The notes below the pieces were generated by a model, which saw nothing but the letters and a program-made list of their open reading frames with translations, was not told where the DNA came from and ran no database searches. The position numbers were made by a program, and so were the translations under genes. Shown here in pieces: positions 36,024 to 46,175 of a stretch of DNA of 64,000 nucleotides. The stretch is from Laedolimicola sp934402125 (GTDB taxonomy: Bacteria; Bacillota; Clostridia; Lachnospirales; Lachnospiraceae). Numbering within the stretch: the stretch's first letter is position 1; every line of letters begins with the position of its first letter. The stretch is from the NCBI RefSeq assembly GCF_052065835.1, contig NZ_JBQHTG010000003.1, forward strand, positions 366,426 through 430,425, written 5' to 3'.

Positions 36024-36255
36024 TAAATTGTGGAAATTGCTGATTGATAAGCAGATGAAGAAGTCTGATCTGAGAAAAAAAGCAGGAATAAGTTCTTCCT
36101 CATTAGCGAAACTTGGAAAAGACGAAAATGTTACTACTGAAGTTTTGATGAAGATTTGCAACGAACTGAAATGTGACGTTGGCGACATTATGGAATTTGT
36201 ACCCGATGAAGAAATGGAAAAGGTATTTGATTCTGGGATAGAAAATGATGATTAG
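36007..36255 (+). CDS. XRE-family (Cro/C1-type) helix-turn-helix regulator
   Basis: 82 residues, essentially one HTH domain: KSDLRKKAGISSSSLAKLGK contains the recognition helix, followed by VTTEVLMKICNELKCDVGDIMEF, the typical ending of YozG-like XRE proteins. RBS GAGG nine bases before the ATG. It lies 91 bases upstream of the DruA-DptF gene on the same strand, the usual place for a regulator of a restriction-type operon, so it probably controls that operon. Confidence 0.88.
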   Translation: MKMSYNKLWKLLIDKQMKKSDLRKKAGISSSSLAKLGKDENVTTEVLMKICNELKCDVGDIMEFVPDEEMEKVFDSGIENDD

Positions 36256-36346
36256 AGGCACTTACATAAAATGAAAATGATGCATTTATGGAGAGTTGTA
36301 CTTGGCAATTCTTTAATAACTATTATAAATAAGGAGGCGGCGGTAA

Positions 36347-39300
36347 ATGATAAATAGAGAGATTCCCTTTCGCCCAAGGTTAGAAGGCGAATTCAGGGTT
36401 CGTTTTTATAACGCTGCATCCGAGATTACTGAAAAAACTCCTACATTAACTATTGTGAGGGTTGCTGAGGGAGAAATTGAGTGGGTTGAGAATGAATGTC
36501 AGTATAATATCGAACAACGCAAAAAGTACCGAGCTGTTTGGCTTTTATTTCGAGATTTAATTCGTGCTTCATGGAAGGCATGCTATAGAGATGGCGTTTT
36601 ATATATGAGTTTACCGATGCTTGACGGAGTTGATATACATGATACAACCTCTCCAGAGGTTAAAGCATTACTTCGAAGTTGGATGAGCGAAAGCCGCCAC
36701 GAAAGGCTTGTAAGTTATACTGACTTTATAAATCGTATGGAAAATCCAGGGGCCAACAAACAGAGTATTGTGACACTCATCGCTGATGGTGCGGAATTGG
36801 CAGGAAGAATGGAACTGGCACATACCGGAGCAATAGAGATTGAACAAGCCATCCAGCCATATCTTCAGTTAGTTAGAGAAAATGATAGAGATGAGTTTAC
36901 AGGTCTGAAAATATCAGAAATATGGAGATACTTTCGTTTGACATGGTCTACGCCTGCTGAGACGACACCAGGAAGAACCATGCAGTATTTAATTCGAGAT
37001 GCGGCTCATCCGATGCATGCTGTTATGGGTATTGCATCACTTGAAAATTGCGCAGTACAGATTACTTGTCGAGACGATTACATTGGCTGGAATCAGAAAG
37101 CATTTATTGACAGAATTATTACTTTAAATACCGATTGTGCAGAGAAAGAATTTAAACAACTTCTTGTGTACTTGGAGGATGGCATTGCGGGAATCGATTA
37201 TTCAGAACTCTGTACTAAAATGGTCATTGAAAATCCTACAGATACGGATATTCAGCTTTTATTGGATGAGGCATCTAATGCAGAGCAAAGCCGTCAGCAG
37301 CTTTTGCGAAATGAAGTGGAAAGCGAAATTGGCGATGAAGAAAGAAGTGAACTTGGTAGCATTTCTATTGATACAGAAAAGGCACTTTATCGTAGAAAAC
37401 GTGCAGAGCAACTTGCACGCCTTTTAAGTGCAAAAAAGGCAATCATAGAGTTGCTAAACTCAGAAAATTTTGATGAGAACTGGATCGAGTTTTGCAAGAG
37501 TGAAGCAGGAAATTCTGCTATTCGAACCGCTCTGGTTGCGCAAAAGACAAAGCACATCGGTTCCAGTCTGATGGAATTGAATGTATGCGGAGCAATTCCT
37601 CCGTATAACGAAATCCTGGGTGGTAAACTTGTTGCACTTTTAGCTACTTCTCCGCAAGTTGTTCATGATTATAAGGAGCGATATGCAAATAAAGCAAGTG
37701 AAATTGCAAGTAGACTGAAGGGTGAACCTGTTTGTAGACCGGCAGATCTTGTATATATTGGTACAACATCCTTGTATTACGTGGGTTCCAGCCAGTACAA
37801 CCGGCTTAAAATACCCGGGAAAATTTTTGGTACAGATTTTGATATTACCTGGAAACGACTGGGAATGACTATAGGCTTCGGAACGATGCATATAAGCAAG
37901 GAAACGACGATGAGTCTTACTGAGGCAACAAGCGATGGTTTCAATCGTATTAACCATGTATTTGGTGAAGGAGCCAGTCCTAAAATGCGACTCCTTACAA
38001 TGTCGATTCGTGAATTGCTTGAATCAACCAATGAGGATTCAAAGGATTTTTCTAAGCATGCAATGTCAAGAATTGTATACGGTGCGTGCTTGGCAGAAAA
38101 CACCTTTGATTATCTTTTGGGCAGAGACTCGCAGCCAAAGTACTATACGGATATAACAGATTATGTTGCCGGAACTCAAAAGATTATTGATTTTTGGCGT
38201 AATCGATGGCTGAAAAGTCGCTTGAATTATGAGCCAATTTATCAGAGAATCCGTGATTTTGATAAACAAGGTTTCCTTGTGGGTAATCAGATAGATGAAG
38301 ACGAAGGAAGAAGTTTTTCCAAACTTAAGGAGGTGCTACACATGCCTACAAACGATGAAACCAAAACAGGTCTTCAGTTTGTAAGAGATTTTTATAGAGG
38401 CTCCAGTGCGTATGCTGACCATATAGCATCTGAACTTCTGTCGATAATACATCTTGAAACAAAACTGGATGCTGCCATCATGGATGCTGCACTTAGCGGC
38501 AAAGATATAGTGCTTACTGGCAATCCGGGTGATGGTAAGACTCATGTTATCCGATTGCTGAAAGATAAATTAGAGAGCACGGGAAAGCCGATTTGTATCG
38601 AATTAGACGCAAGCACACTTTCTAATGATGATATTTATTTGAAATGGAAAGCGGCAAGAGAGCACAATACGCCTTTTGTTATTGCAATTAATGCCGCAGT
38701 TCTTTACTCGGTGTATCGAAAGTATTCGGATTTCAAGCCTATCAAGGACGCTTATTTCCAGATGAGCCATGCTGTGGTTTTCCATGATGAGAAAAACGAA
38801 AGTAGCGATTTGGTTGTTTTTGATTTGAGTAAGAGAGAAGTTCTCACTGCAGATATTCTGAAAAAGGCAATTGAGAAACTGACAGATGCTGCGCATTATA
38901 CCGAATGCTCGTCTTGTCCGTTGAATGAAACCTGCGATGTTCATAAAAATTGTAGCCTACTTAATAGTACCTTATTTCAAGAGCGACTTTTTGTCATCTT
39001 GCAGAGAGTATCTATGCAGGGCTATCATGCAACTGTGCGTGAGTTGCAAAGCCTTATCGCCTATTTGATTTTCGGAAACAGAAACTGCAAGACAATAGGT
39101 CGTACAACCGGAAGCAATCAGTATAACTTGGTTAATCTTGTGTTCTCTGGCAAGGGCGCTCTCTTTGACGCAATTCGCAATGCGATTGACCCAGTTGCTA
39201 TCTCCCATCCAACATGGGATGAGAGAATTCTGCTCAATGACATTCCTAATGATAGTTGGGTGGATGGGTACGAGGTTCCTGCCGAAGCCATAGCTTATGA

Positions 39301-39937
39301 TAACTACGAGTTGTTTAAGCTGAGAAAAAGACAGTTCTATTTCTTTAACAAAAACGGAGAAGAACTGCTGAAAATAATGGATGATGATGTTACTCGCTTC
39401 CAAGAATTTTTAGAACAGGATAATGGTAAGATAATCAAGGAACTGGTTCGTAAGCTCAATACCTTTTTTGGGGCCGTAAAGGCATCTAACTCAGAGTTGC
39501 AGATTTGGACAGGTCATAGATATGATAATGAGCCGCGAAAGGTGTTAATATCTATGGGCTCAATTAAAAAAAGCGGATTGAAGATTGGTAGACCTGCTCT
39601 CTTGAAGAGTATGAAAAGTGGAATCGATATGACAGCCAGCTATATCCGTCTGGAAAAAAAGGATGCTGCACATATCTTCCTGAAAATTGATTTTGATATG
39701 TATATGCTTCTGTCAGAGGCTGAACGTGGTGTTCCTGTTCTTTTTATGGAGTCTGACCTTGTCAAAAAGGTATGGCGCTTTGTAGAACAGCTTCAATCCT
39801 TTGAAGATTTAGATGAGGACGATATCGTAACGGTTTCCTTACTGGATGTTCAAAATAAAAAGAAAATATCGGTAGCTATTGATAGAGAAGAAAACAAGTA
39901 TTCTGCTATCGAAGGCGAGCAAGCTAAGGAGGTATAA
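36347..39937 (+). CDS. DruA-like (DUF4338) region fused to DptF-like ATPase
   Basis: 1196 residues with a strong RBS (AAGGAGG, nine-base spacing). Residues about 200-640 match what I know of DUF4338/DruA, the Druantia defence protein: RDDYIGW (242-248), ILGGKLVALLATSP (about 423-436), a SLYYVGSSQYNRLK block (about 472-485), then INHVFGEGASPKMR and RIVYGACL. From about 690 a DptF-type P-loop ATPase follows: Walker A GNPGDGKTH (K731) and a four-cysteine knuckle (C854, C857, C863, C869). A complete DptF is about this second half in size, so this is a true fusion. DptF belongs to the DptFGH restriction complex. First gene of the operon, spaced one base from the next. Confidence 0.72.
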   Translation: MINREIPFRPRLEGEFRVRFYNAASEITEKTPTLTIVRVAEGEIEWVENECQYNIEQRKKYRAVWLLFRDLIRASWKACYRDGVLYMSLPMLDGVDIHDTTSPEVKALLRSWMSESRHERLVSYTDFINRMENPGANKQSIVTLIADGAELAGRMELAHTGAIEIEQAIQPYLQLVRENDRDEFTGLKISEIWRYFRLTWSTPAETTPGRTMQYLIRDAAHPMHAVMGIASLENCAVQITCRDDYIGWNQKAFIDRIITLNTDCAEKEFKQLLVYLEDGIAGIDYSELCTKMVIENPTDTDIQLLLDEASNAEQSRQQLLRNEVESEIGDEERSELGSISIDTEKALYRRKRAEQLARLLSAKKAIIELLNSENFDENWIEFCKSEAGNSAIRTALVAQKTKHIGSSLMELNVCGAIPPYNEILGGKLVALLATSPQVVHDYKERYANKASEIASRLKGEPVCRPADLVYIGTTSLYYVGSSQYNRLKIPGKIFGTDFDITWKRLGMTIGFGTMHISKETTMSLTEATSDGFNRINHVFGEGASPKMRLLTMSIRELLESTNEDSKDFSKHAMSRIVYGACLAENTFDYLLGRDSQPKYYTDITDYVAGTQKIIDFWRNRWLKSRLNYEPIYQRIRDFDKQGFLVGNQIDEDEGRSFSKLKEVLHMPTNDETKTGLQFVRDFYRGSSAYADHIASELLSIIHLETKLDAAIMDAALSGKDIVLTGNPGDGKTHVIRLLKDKLESTGKPICIELDASTLSNDDIYLKWKAAREHNTPFVIAINAAVLYSVYRKYSDFKPIKDAYFQMSHAVVFHDEKNESSDLVVFDLSKREVLTADILKKAIEKLTDAAHYTECSSCPLNETCDVHKNCSLLNSTLFQERLFVILQRVSMQGYHATVRELQSLIAYLIFGNRNCKTIGRTTGSNQYNLVNLVFSGKGALFDAIRNAIDPVAISHPTWDERILLNDIPNDSWVDGYEVPAEAIAYDNYELFKLRKRQFYFFNKNGEELLKIMDDDVTRFQEFLEQDNGKIIKELVRKLNTFFGAVKASNSELQIWTGHRYDNEPRKVLISMGSIKKSGLKIGRPALLKSMKSGIDMTASYIRLEKKDAAHIFLKIDFDMYMLLSEAERGVPVLFMESDLVKKVWRFVEQLQSFEDLDEDDIVTVSLLDVQNKKKISVAIDREENKYSAIEGEQAKEV

Positions 39938-39938
39938 C

Positions 39939-41411
39939 ATGGGTGAGCAAATAAATCTTCATTCTTTTAGAAAAGAAGTCGATAGCACATATGTTGGTTT
40001 TACGCCTAATGGTGGCTCAATTAAGCCTGTCCATGTTGCCAGCGGAGTTCAGAGATGTATATATGGCGGCTACAACACTACAATGCAGATAAAGAGACTT
40101 GCTTTAGTATCAGATGCTAAGGGTAATGTACCTGCCGGAAGTGAACTCGAAACGATATATTCTGTACTTGCTGAAAATGAGACAATTGAGGATGGAATCA
40201 CTGAAGGCTCTGTTGAATCCATGCGAAATGTTATGCAGAGATTGCTTTCTGCAGATAAGGGCGTATATGTAGTAAAGGGGCTTAAGGATGATATGATATC
40301 CTTTACTGCTGGCTCAAAGTATTTCCTGACAAGAACCTCCATCTATGAGGATACAGGAGAGTTTATTGGCGGTTTGATTCGTTCTTACTGTCCGCAATTA
40401 GCAGAATACATTAAAGAACTGCTCGATAAGGCAAATGACCCGATTTCTCTTCTCTTTGAACCGGTTTTAGAAAGCTCTATGCAGGTGTTTGAGAAGAACA
40501 GACATGAGGATTTACCGGCATTTAAGGCTCCCAATGATGCTGTAAAGTGGTATTTGAAGGGCCTCAATGAAAGCGGCTTATGCCTGATGAAAAATCTGAA
40601 GCAGCATCCAAATACATTAACGCAGCTGCGTCTTTTCAATTTCTTCTGTATTTTTCAGTTGATTCGTTATATGGCGCTTCTTGAAGCTTTTTATTGCGGC
40701 GAAAATATTAGACCGGTTCTGCTGGACTTTTCAGGTATGGTTCCCAGTCAAAGTAGCGTAGCGCGTGCATCGGAGATGGCATACACACAGATGCATAAAT
40801 CCATCAATCGTTTTTATGCGTGGGGCTATGCGCAGAAGCTCAAGGAAAAGGATTACAGCAAAGAGGCTCTGTTGGAATCAGAAACTCCTGTTTATGACGA
40901 AAAGAAAAAGGCCTCAGTTGAACTTGATACCCTGTGGGCGTTGGCAAAGGAACGTGCAAGCGCGTGCACAACAGATGATGCGGTTAGGCTTGTATTTGGC
41001 GAGACTATGTACGACATGCTGGCATTAGAAGCATCATCACATCCGGTCAACTGCCTTAAAATTCTGGGAACCTCTGCAGGCGTATTATATCCGCCAGATA
41101 AAATGCACCCCAATAAAAGATTTGTATTGTCGCAGGATATTTTGGAGATGATACTTCGTAGTACCGTAAGTCCGGACGAGATACTCAGCGGAAGTGATGT
41201 GAGAAATCGCTTATGGGAGCGTTTTGGGATTATTGTTGGAGGTAGTACATACGAGCTTGAGAAACTCCAGAATAGCGGCATGCTTCTGCAGATTGACGAG
41301 GATTCCCTCGAACGAAATTATACTTCCTTTGCGGTATTACTTGAATCTATGGACTATGCTGAGGTAATGGCAGACGGCATTCTTCAGATTCGGTTAGGAG
41401 GTTCGGATTGA
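39939..41411 (+). CDS. DptG-like protein, second gene of the defence-type operon
   Basis: 490 residues from the ATG at 39939, with AAGGAGG upstream and one base after the previous stop. No catalytic motif is visible; it is helical and has a C-terminal segment HPNKRFVLSQDILEMILRST followed by a region with RNRLWERFGIIVGG, resembling my recollection of DptG (dnd_assoc type). Size, order between an F-like ATPase and an H-like translocase, and lack of enzymatic motifs agree with DptG, the adapter of the DptFGH complex. The family call rests mainly on context. The stop TGA overlaps the next ATG. Confidence 0.55.
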   Translation: MGEQINLHSFRKEVDSTYVGFTPNGGSIKPVHVASGVQRCIYGGYNTTMQIKRLALVSDAKGNVPAGSELETIYSVLAENETIEDGITEGSVESMRNVMQRLLSADKGVYVVKGLKDDMISFTAGSKYFLTRTSIYEDTGEFIGGLIRSYCPQLAEYIKELLDKANDPISLLFEPVLESSMQVFEKNRHEDLPAFKAPNDAVKWYLKGLNESGLCLMKNLKQHPNTLTQLRLFNFFCIFQLIRYMALLEAFYCGENIRPVLLDFSGMVPSQSSVARASEMAYTQMHKSINRFYAWGYAQKLKEKDYSKEALLESETPVYDEKKKASVELDTLWALAKERASACTTDDAVRLVFGETMYDMLALEASSHPVNCLKILGTSAGVLYPPDKMHPNKRFVLSQDILEMILRSTVSPDEILSGSDVRNRLWERFGIIVGGSTYELEKLQNSGMLLQIDEDSLERNYTSFAVLLESMDYAEVMADGILQIRLGGSD

Positions 41412-44400
41412 TGATAGATAAGCAAAGCCTTGTTATAGGCCTGTTAATAGAAAAGATGGCGGATTCCAAGGTCGGAATTCTTGCTAAAGGAATTGACGAT
41501 ATTCAGCCTGACGAAATAGCGGTTGAATTGTCTTCTCAAAGAAAATCTCATGTTTACATCGCGGCAGTAGGATATGGTATTTCTGCAGATGTTGAAGAAG
41601 CAGAGTATACCTTAACACCATCCATCGAGAAGGCTGTCCTGTGGAGAAGCTTTCCTGAGTATGCAGGAAGCATTGTTGTGTTTATAAAAACCGATACGGA
41701 CAAGCTACATTCTCTTGCTGAGTTTGATGTTATTTCGTTAAAGGATGTTTCAAAATATCTTCTGGAACAGCAGATTACCAATGAAAGTAATACACCTACA
41801 CAGAATTTCTGGCGTGCACTGCAGCAGACCTCAGATTATTATCCTTTTGAGGCTATCATGGAATTTGTACAGGCAGTTTCAAATGAAGGGACTGCTGCAG
41901 AAGCTATACCCAATAATATGTGGAGATTGAACCTTCTGTGTGATGCCGACATTCTTGGAACAAAATACAAGTCAGATGAACGTTTGACCCGAAATCGCGA
42001 GCTGATTTTTGCTATTGGACAGTTAAGTGAGGATTCTCGTAAAAAGCTTAGTCGTTCATTAGCAAGAACAAAGGGAGAAGATAGAGCTCGTCTGCAAAAT
42101 GCATATAACCTTCTTCAGAACCTTTATAAATACGGAAATCGGGATACTCTAAGACAGTTGGACTTTGCAACAGTACAGGATCTGTTTTCTGCTTCAAAGG
42201 CCAATGAATCTAAGAAAAAGAAGAAGAATCCGCCTAAAACTCCAGAGGAAACTGGAATCGATACACCTGATGTAACCTCAGAAGCAGCACCTATCCGCCC
42301 AAAGGAGTTGGGACAGCTGATTTCTGATGCGATTGTTAATGGTGACGAGGAAGATACTGCCGCTGTCAAAGAATTGCTTGAGGAACTGAAAAAGCATTTT
42401 GACCCAGAAACAGAAGAAAATAATGATAGTATTCCTACCATCAGTGGCGTTTTTGATGATAGAACTATAGTTATCGAAAACCATCAGTCAGATTTGAGAA
42501 AGCTTGTTGGAACCGTTTGTAATGAGACTGCATGGGGCGGCTTAATGGAAACAGAAGAAAGTGTCCTTAAGGATGCAATCTCTGCAGATATTAAAAGCTT
42601 CAGTCCTTTTAATCCTGTGGGCACAGAATCTATGGTGGCTTTCCACGGTGGAATCGATGGTAGTCAGTCCTTGTTTGATTTCATCACACAGTTTGATGCT
42701 CAGTTTAAGGCTAAGAATATTGAAACCGCTGAGATGTTCATTCCTATTATCGAGGAACTGCTGACATTTCGAGGCAAACTGCTTAGTAATTTGGATATGA
42801 TAATGTATTATCCTGTCCTTAGCTTTGGCGTTGATGAAGAGTCCCGTCAAACACTTATTGGATATATTGAGGCATGGGCAAAACTATATCATGCCTTCAG
42901 TATTAACGAGCCTGTTATGCGAGAGATGAGCCCAAGTAGCACTAGCTTTATTGCAAGAGCTCTATTATTGCTTGATGTATTGTATGTTAAAACTCCAAAG
43001 GAATGGAAGGCCATTCTCCTTCCACTACATCCAATCTTCTTGTGGCGATACTATGAGATTTTCAAAACTCTCCCTTCAAAGAAGGCACAACTCAGTGAAG
43101 ATGATGCGACTGCTTTGACTGCTGTATTAACCCAGCTTCCTCAAATTTTGAGCTTTGTTATTGCTAACAGCATTGTTACTGAAACTTCGGATGACAAGGT
43201 TTTACCATGCTCCGGAAATATTGAAATGCTGCCAACCTTTGAAAACAAGACCAATAGATATTTGGGCGATGACGGAACACAGTCGATTGGAGAAATTCTG
43301 ACACGATGGATTGGTTTTGCCCCGTACACTAAAAATGAGATTAGAATTTGTTCTGTCGACGCTCCAGACCTGATTGCTAATATTCGTGCAATTAAGTCCT
43401 TTATGGACAAGAATGGCTGCGAAAGAGTGGTTTATGACGTATACTTGACAAGAAAGCAGAACGGAAATACCGAACTTTCAAAGCTGGATTACTCTGGTAA
43501 GGATTATGAAATTGGCGAATTTATACGACAGAATAAGATTGCTATTAGTATTCGCAATGTAGAATCTGCAAGTGAAGTAAAGACTGCTCTTTCTGAAAAG
43601 CCGGTTCATGTCGCATTCTATTTCGACCAGTCTGCATACGCAATTGAATTTGGACCAAACAATAAGAATCTGTATATTAATCCGCTTGTTGTTACCTATG
43701 ATTATGATTTTGATGAAATTCAGCATAGAGGAAGCATTTTCCCTTCGTCTGAAATGGATTCTGGGTTAATCGGAGACTACCATAAGCTGATGAAGTCAGC
43801 CGATGTTATTAGTAACAACATGAATCCGCGCACAACATACAATGGAAGCACAGATATGACAGCGGTGGTTTCTACCATTCAGGAGGGCATGGTTCAGTGG
43901 TTGGTTGCTGCTGATAGGGACACAAATAATTATGACCCTCATGGTGCCATTCCAATTGGAGAAATGCAGTACGACCGTCGCATGGTAAATGTATGGGCAT
44001 CCAGTGACTCCAGAATTATTACACAGTATTTAACTATGCTTCGTGCCTACAATTTGTATCCGAAGCCAGAGACGCTTATTGGTATTTTGAAAAACTTCGG
44101 TCATATTGCGTCTAATGGTCTCATCAGCATTCCTAAGTTCGGTGCCGATGCACAAGCCATAGACAATAAGAAAAAGGGCCTCATTGGAACTCTTTTTGCT
44201 GCATCATGGTATACGAGAAATAATGAGAATTCACTTGTAGCCTCTCTTGATGATGATAAGGCTCGCCTGTGGCTTCAGGATAGTCGTTTCGGAAACGAAC
44301 GCGCTGACCTTGTTGGTCTGAAGTACATTGCAGAAACCAACACCCTGTTAATCCAGCCAATAGAGGTTAAAACAAGGGATGAATCGCCGGATGCCACCAT

Positions 44401-46156
44401 TACAAAGGGTGATGACGGAAGACAGTTAATTTCTGGCCATGCTGCTGGACAAATTGCGTCAATTGTAGGAATGCTTAAGGAGATTTTTTTTGTTGATGAA
44501 AACTCCTCTGATATGTTTATCTCTGCAAGGCGAGAAGTTCTTAAATATCAGATTGTATCCGAATGCTTCAGAAATGTTCATGACTCTGAGTGGCAGAAGA
44601 GATGGTGCGCAATTTTGAAAAAGGCTTTCGGAAACGGAGCGAGCGGAAATATTAATATTCAGGTTTCAGGTTTACTCATGCATATTAAGCTGAGTGAGGT
44701 TTCTGGTGGCAAGGTTGTTCAGTGTGTCTATGCAGATGCAGATGAAGGGCCGATTGAATATAGGGATTGTCCGATTGAATATAGATTGTTAAGCGCAAAG
44801 GAAATACAGCAAGAGGTGCTTGGAGAAGGAACCGTTCTGAAGGAAACACTTGTAGCGGATTATGATTCCGATGAGGTCCCTGAACCAAATGAGGAAGGAA
44901 TAGTCATCTATGAATTTGGAAATCCATCATACCCTATGGTGGCGGAGCAGCAATCTAAATATAAGGCAGAACTACAAGAATCTGTTGCTAACGTAGTATC
45001 AGTTCAAACAGACCCAGTCAAGATGGGAGTTTCAGAGAAAAAAGACGAATTGAAGGATGCTTCAATCGAAGAAATTGAACAACTGGTAAAAGACTTCAAA
45101 CGCTCTTGCGGCGATTATCATGTTAGCCTTCGCGAGTGTGAGGCAAAATCCAGTGTAGTTGGCCCAAGTGTTATTCGGCTCAAGTTTAAGCTTGGACGTG
45201 GTCAGTCTTTACAAGGATTAGCAAGTCACCTTGAGGATATCGGGCGTGAAATGAAGCGAACTGGCGTTATTATTCAGCAGGTTCCAAATTCAGATGAATT
45301 GCTGCTGGACGTTCCAAGGCTCCATAGGGAGAAGGTTCTCTTTAAGGATGTCATTAGTTCTATTCCAGCGGTAACATCGCCAGAGCAATTGTTCTTCCCA
45401 CTTGGTAGAACACCAAATGGAAAGGATTTGATTGAGGATTTAAGTCAAATGCCTCATATGCTTGTTGGCGGTAGCACTGGTTCAGGTAAGTCAGTATTTC
45501 TATTTACAATGCTTGCGTCAATGTTGATGACTCATCCTAAGAAAGAGGATATGCAGTTAATTTTGTCATCCTCAAAATTGGAGGACTTTATCCATTTTGA
45601 TGGTCTTCCTCATTTATATTCAGGAAGAATCATCTCTGATGCAACTGAAGCTACGAAGGTAATCAAAGAAGTTATTTTTGAAGAGTCAGAACGTAGAGGT
45701 AGACTCCTTGCCGAAGCGAGGGTCGCGAATATTATCGAATATAATAAAAAGGTAACAGAAAAGCTTGCTCCAATCGTTGTAGTAATTGATGAGTTCGCAG
45801 ATTTGGCTGATCAATTGGAAACAACAAAAGAAAAGAATGCTTTTTATAAGCCTGTTCAGAGAATTGCTCAAGCAGGAAGAAGTAGAGGTATCCATCTTGT
45901 AATTTGTACGCAAAGGCCGGAAGCGAAACTTGTTCCATCGACAACGAAGGCACAATTGAATGGCCGTGTTGCCCTTCGCGTCAATGATGGTATTTCTTCA
46001 AGAATGATAATTGAGGAGCCTGATGCGCAATATCTTCAGAAGCATGGAGATATGATTTATCGTAATGGAGATATTGTCGAGCGTGCACAGGGTTATCTGA
46101 TTGAAATTGAAGAGTTGGACAAAATTGTAGATGATGTAATCCATGGTAGAATCTAA
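41411..46156 (+). CDS. DptH-like protein: internal PD-(D/E)xK nuclease motif plus FtsK/HerA-type DNA translocase
   Basis: 1581 residues from the ATG at 41411 (RBS AGGAGG, TGATG coupling). Residues 1-900 are largely helical with a Lys-rich linker near 265 and no recognised domain. A nuclease-like segment follows: ERADLVGLKY with D966, then IQPIEVKTRD with E985 and K987, the D...ExK pattern of PD-(D/E)xK nucleases. From about 1200 to the end is an FtsK/SpoIIIE translocase: Walker A GGSTGSGKS at 1353, Walker B VVVIDEFADLA (D1460, E1461) and the FtsK block AQAGRSRGIHLVICTQRPEA. I infer a motor that moves along DNA and cuts it. DptH of phosphorothioation systems is the nearest relative I know. Confidence 0.72.
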   Translation: MIDKQSLVIGLLIEKMADSKVGILAKGIDDIQPDEIAVELSSQRKSHVYIAAVGYGISADVEEAEYTLTPSIEKAVLWRSFPEYAGSIVVFIKTDTDKLHSLAEFDVISLKDVSKYLLEQQITNESNTPTQNFWRALQQTSDYYPFEAIMEFVQAVSNEGTAAEAIPNNMWRLNLLCDADILGTKYKSDERLTRNRELIFAIGQLSEDSRKKLSRSLARTKGEDRARLQNAYNLLQNLYKYGNRDTLRQLDFATVQDLFSASKANESKKKKKNPPKTPEETGIDTPDVTSEAAPIRPKELGQLISDAIVNGDEEDTAAVKELLEELKKHFDPETEENNDSIPTISGVFDDRTIVIENHQSDLRKLVGTVCNETAWGGLMETEESVLKDAISADIKSFSPFNPVGTESMVAFHGGIDGSQSLFDFITQFDAQFKAKNIETAEMFIPIIEELLTFRGKLLSNLDMIMYYPVLSFGVDEESRQTLIGYIEAWAKLYHAFSINEPVMREMSPSSTSFIARALLLLDVLYVKTPKEWKAILLPLHPIFLWRYYEIFKTLPSKKAQLSEDDATALTAVLTQLPQILSFVIANSIVTETSDDKVLPCSGNIEMLPTFENKTNRYLGDDGTQSIGEILTRWIGFAPYTKNEIRICSVDAPDLIANIRAIKSFMDKNGCERVVYDVYLTRKQNGNTELSKLDYSGKDYEIGEFIRQNKIAISIRNVESASEVKTALSEKPVHVAFYFDQSAYAIEFGPNNKNLYINPLVVTYDYDFDEIQHRGSIFPSSEMDSGLIGDYHKLMKSADVISNNMNPRTTYNGSTDMTAVVSTIQEGMVQWLVAADRDTNNYDPHGAIPIGEMQYDRRMVNVWASSDSRIITQYLTMLRAYNLYPKPETLIGILKNFGHIASNGLISIPKFGADAQAIDNKKKGLIGTLFAASWYTRNNENSLVASLDDDKARLWLQDSRFGNERADLVGLKYIAETNTLLIQPIEVKTRDESPDATITKGDDGRQLISGHAAGQIASIVGMLKEIFFVDENSSDMFISARREVLKYQIVSECFRNVHDSEWQKRWCAILKKAFGNGASGNINIQVSGLLMHIKLSEVSGGKVVQCVYADADEGPIEYRDCPIEYRLLSAKEIQQEVLGEGTVLKETLVADYDSDEVPEPNEEGIVIYEFGNPSYPMVAEQQSKYKAELQESVANVVSVQTDPVKMGVSEKKDELKDASIEEIEQLVKDFKRSCGDYHVSLRECEAKSSVVGPSVIRLKFKLGRGQSLQGLASHLEDIGREMKRTGVIIQQVPNSDELLLDVPRLHREKVLFKDVISSIPAVTSPEQLFFPLGRTPNGKDLIEDLSQMPHMLVGGSTGSGKSVFLFTMLASMLMTHPKKEDMQLILSSSKLEDFIHFDGLPHLYSGRIISDATEATKVIKEVIFEESERRGRLLAEARVANIIEYNKKVTEKLAPIVVVIDEFADLADQLETTKEKNAFYKPVQRIAQAGRSRGIHLVICTQRPEAKLVPSTTKAQLNGRVALRVNDGISSRMIIEEPDAQYLQKHGDMIYRNGDIVERAQGYLIEIEELDKIVDDVIHGRI

Positions 46157-46175
46157 GAGAGGTGGTGTGTAGCAG

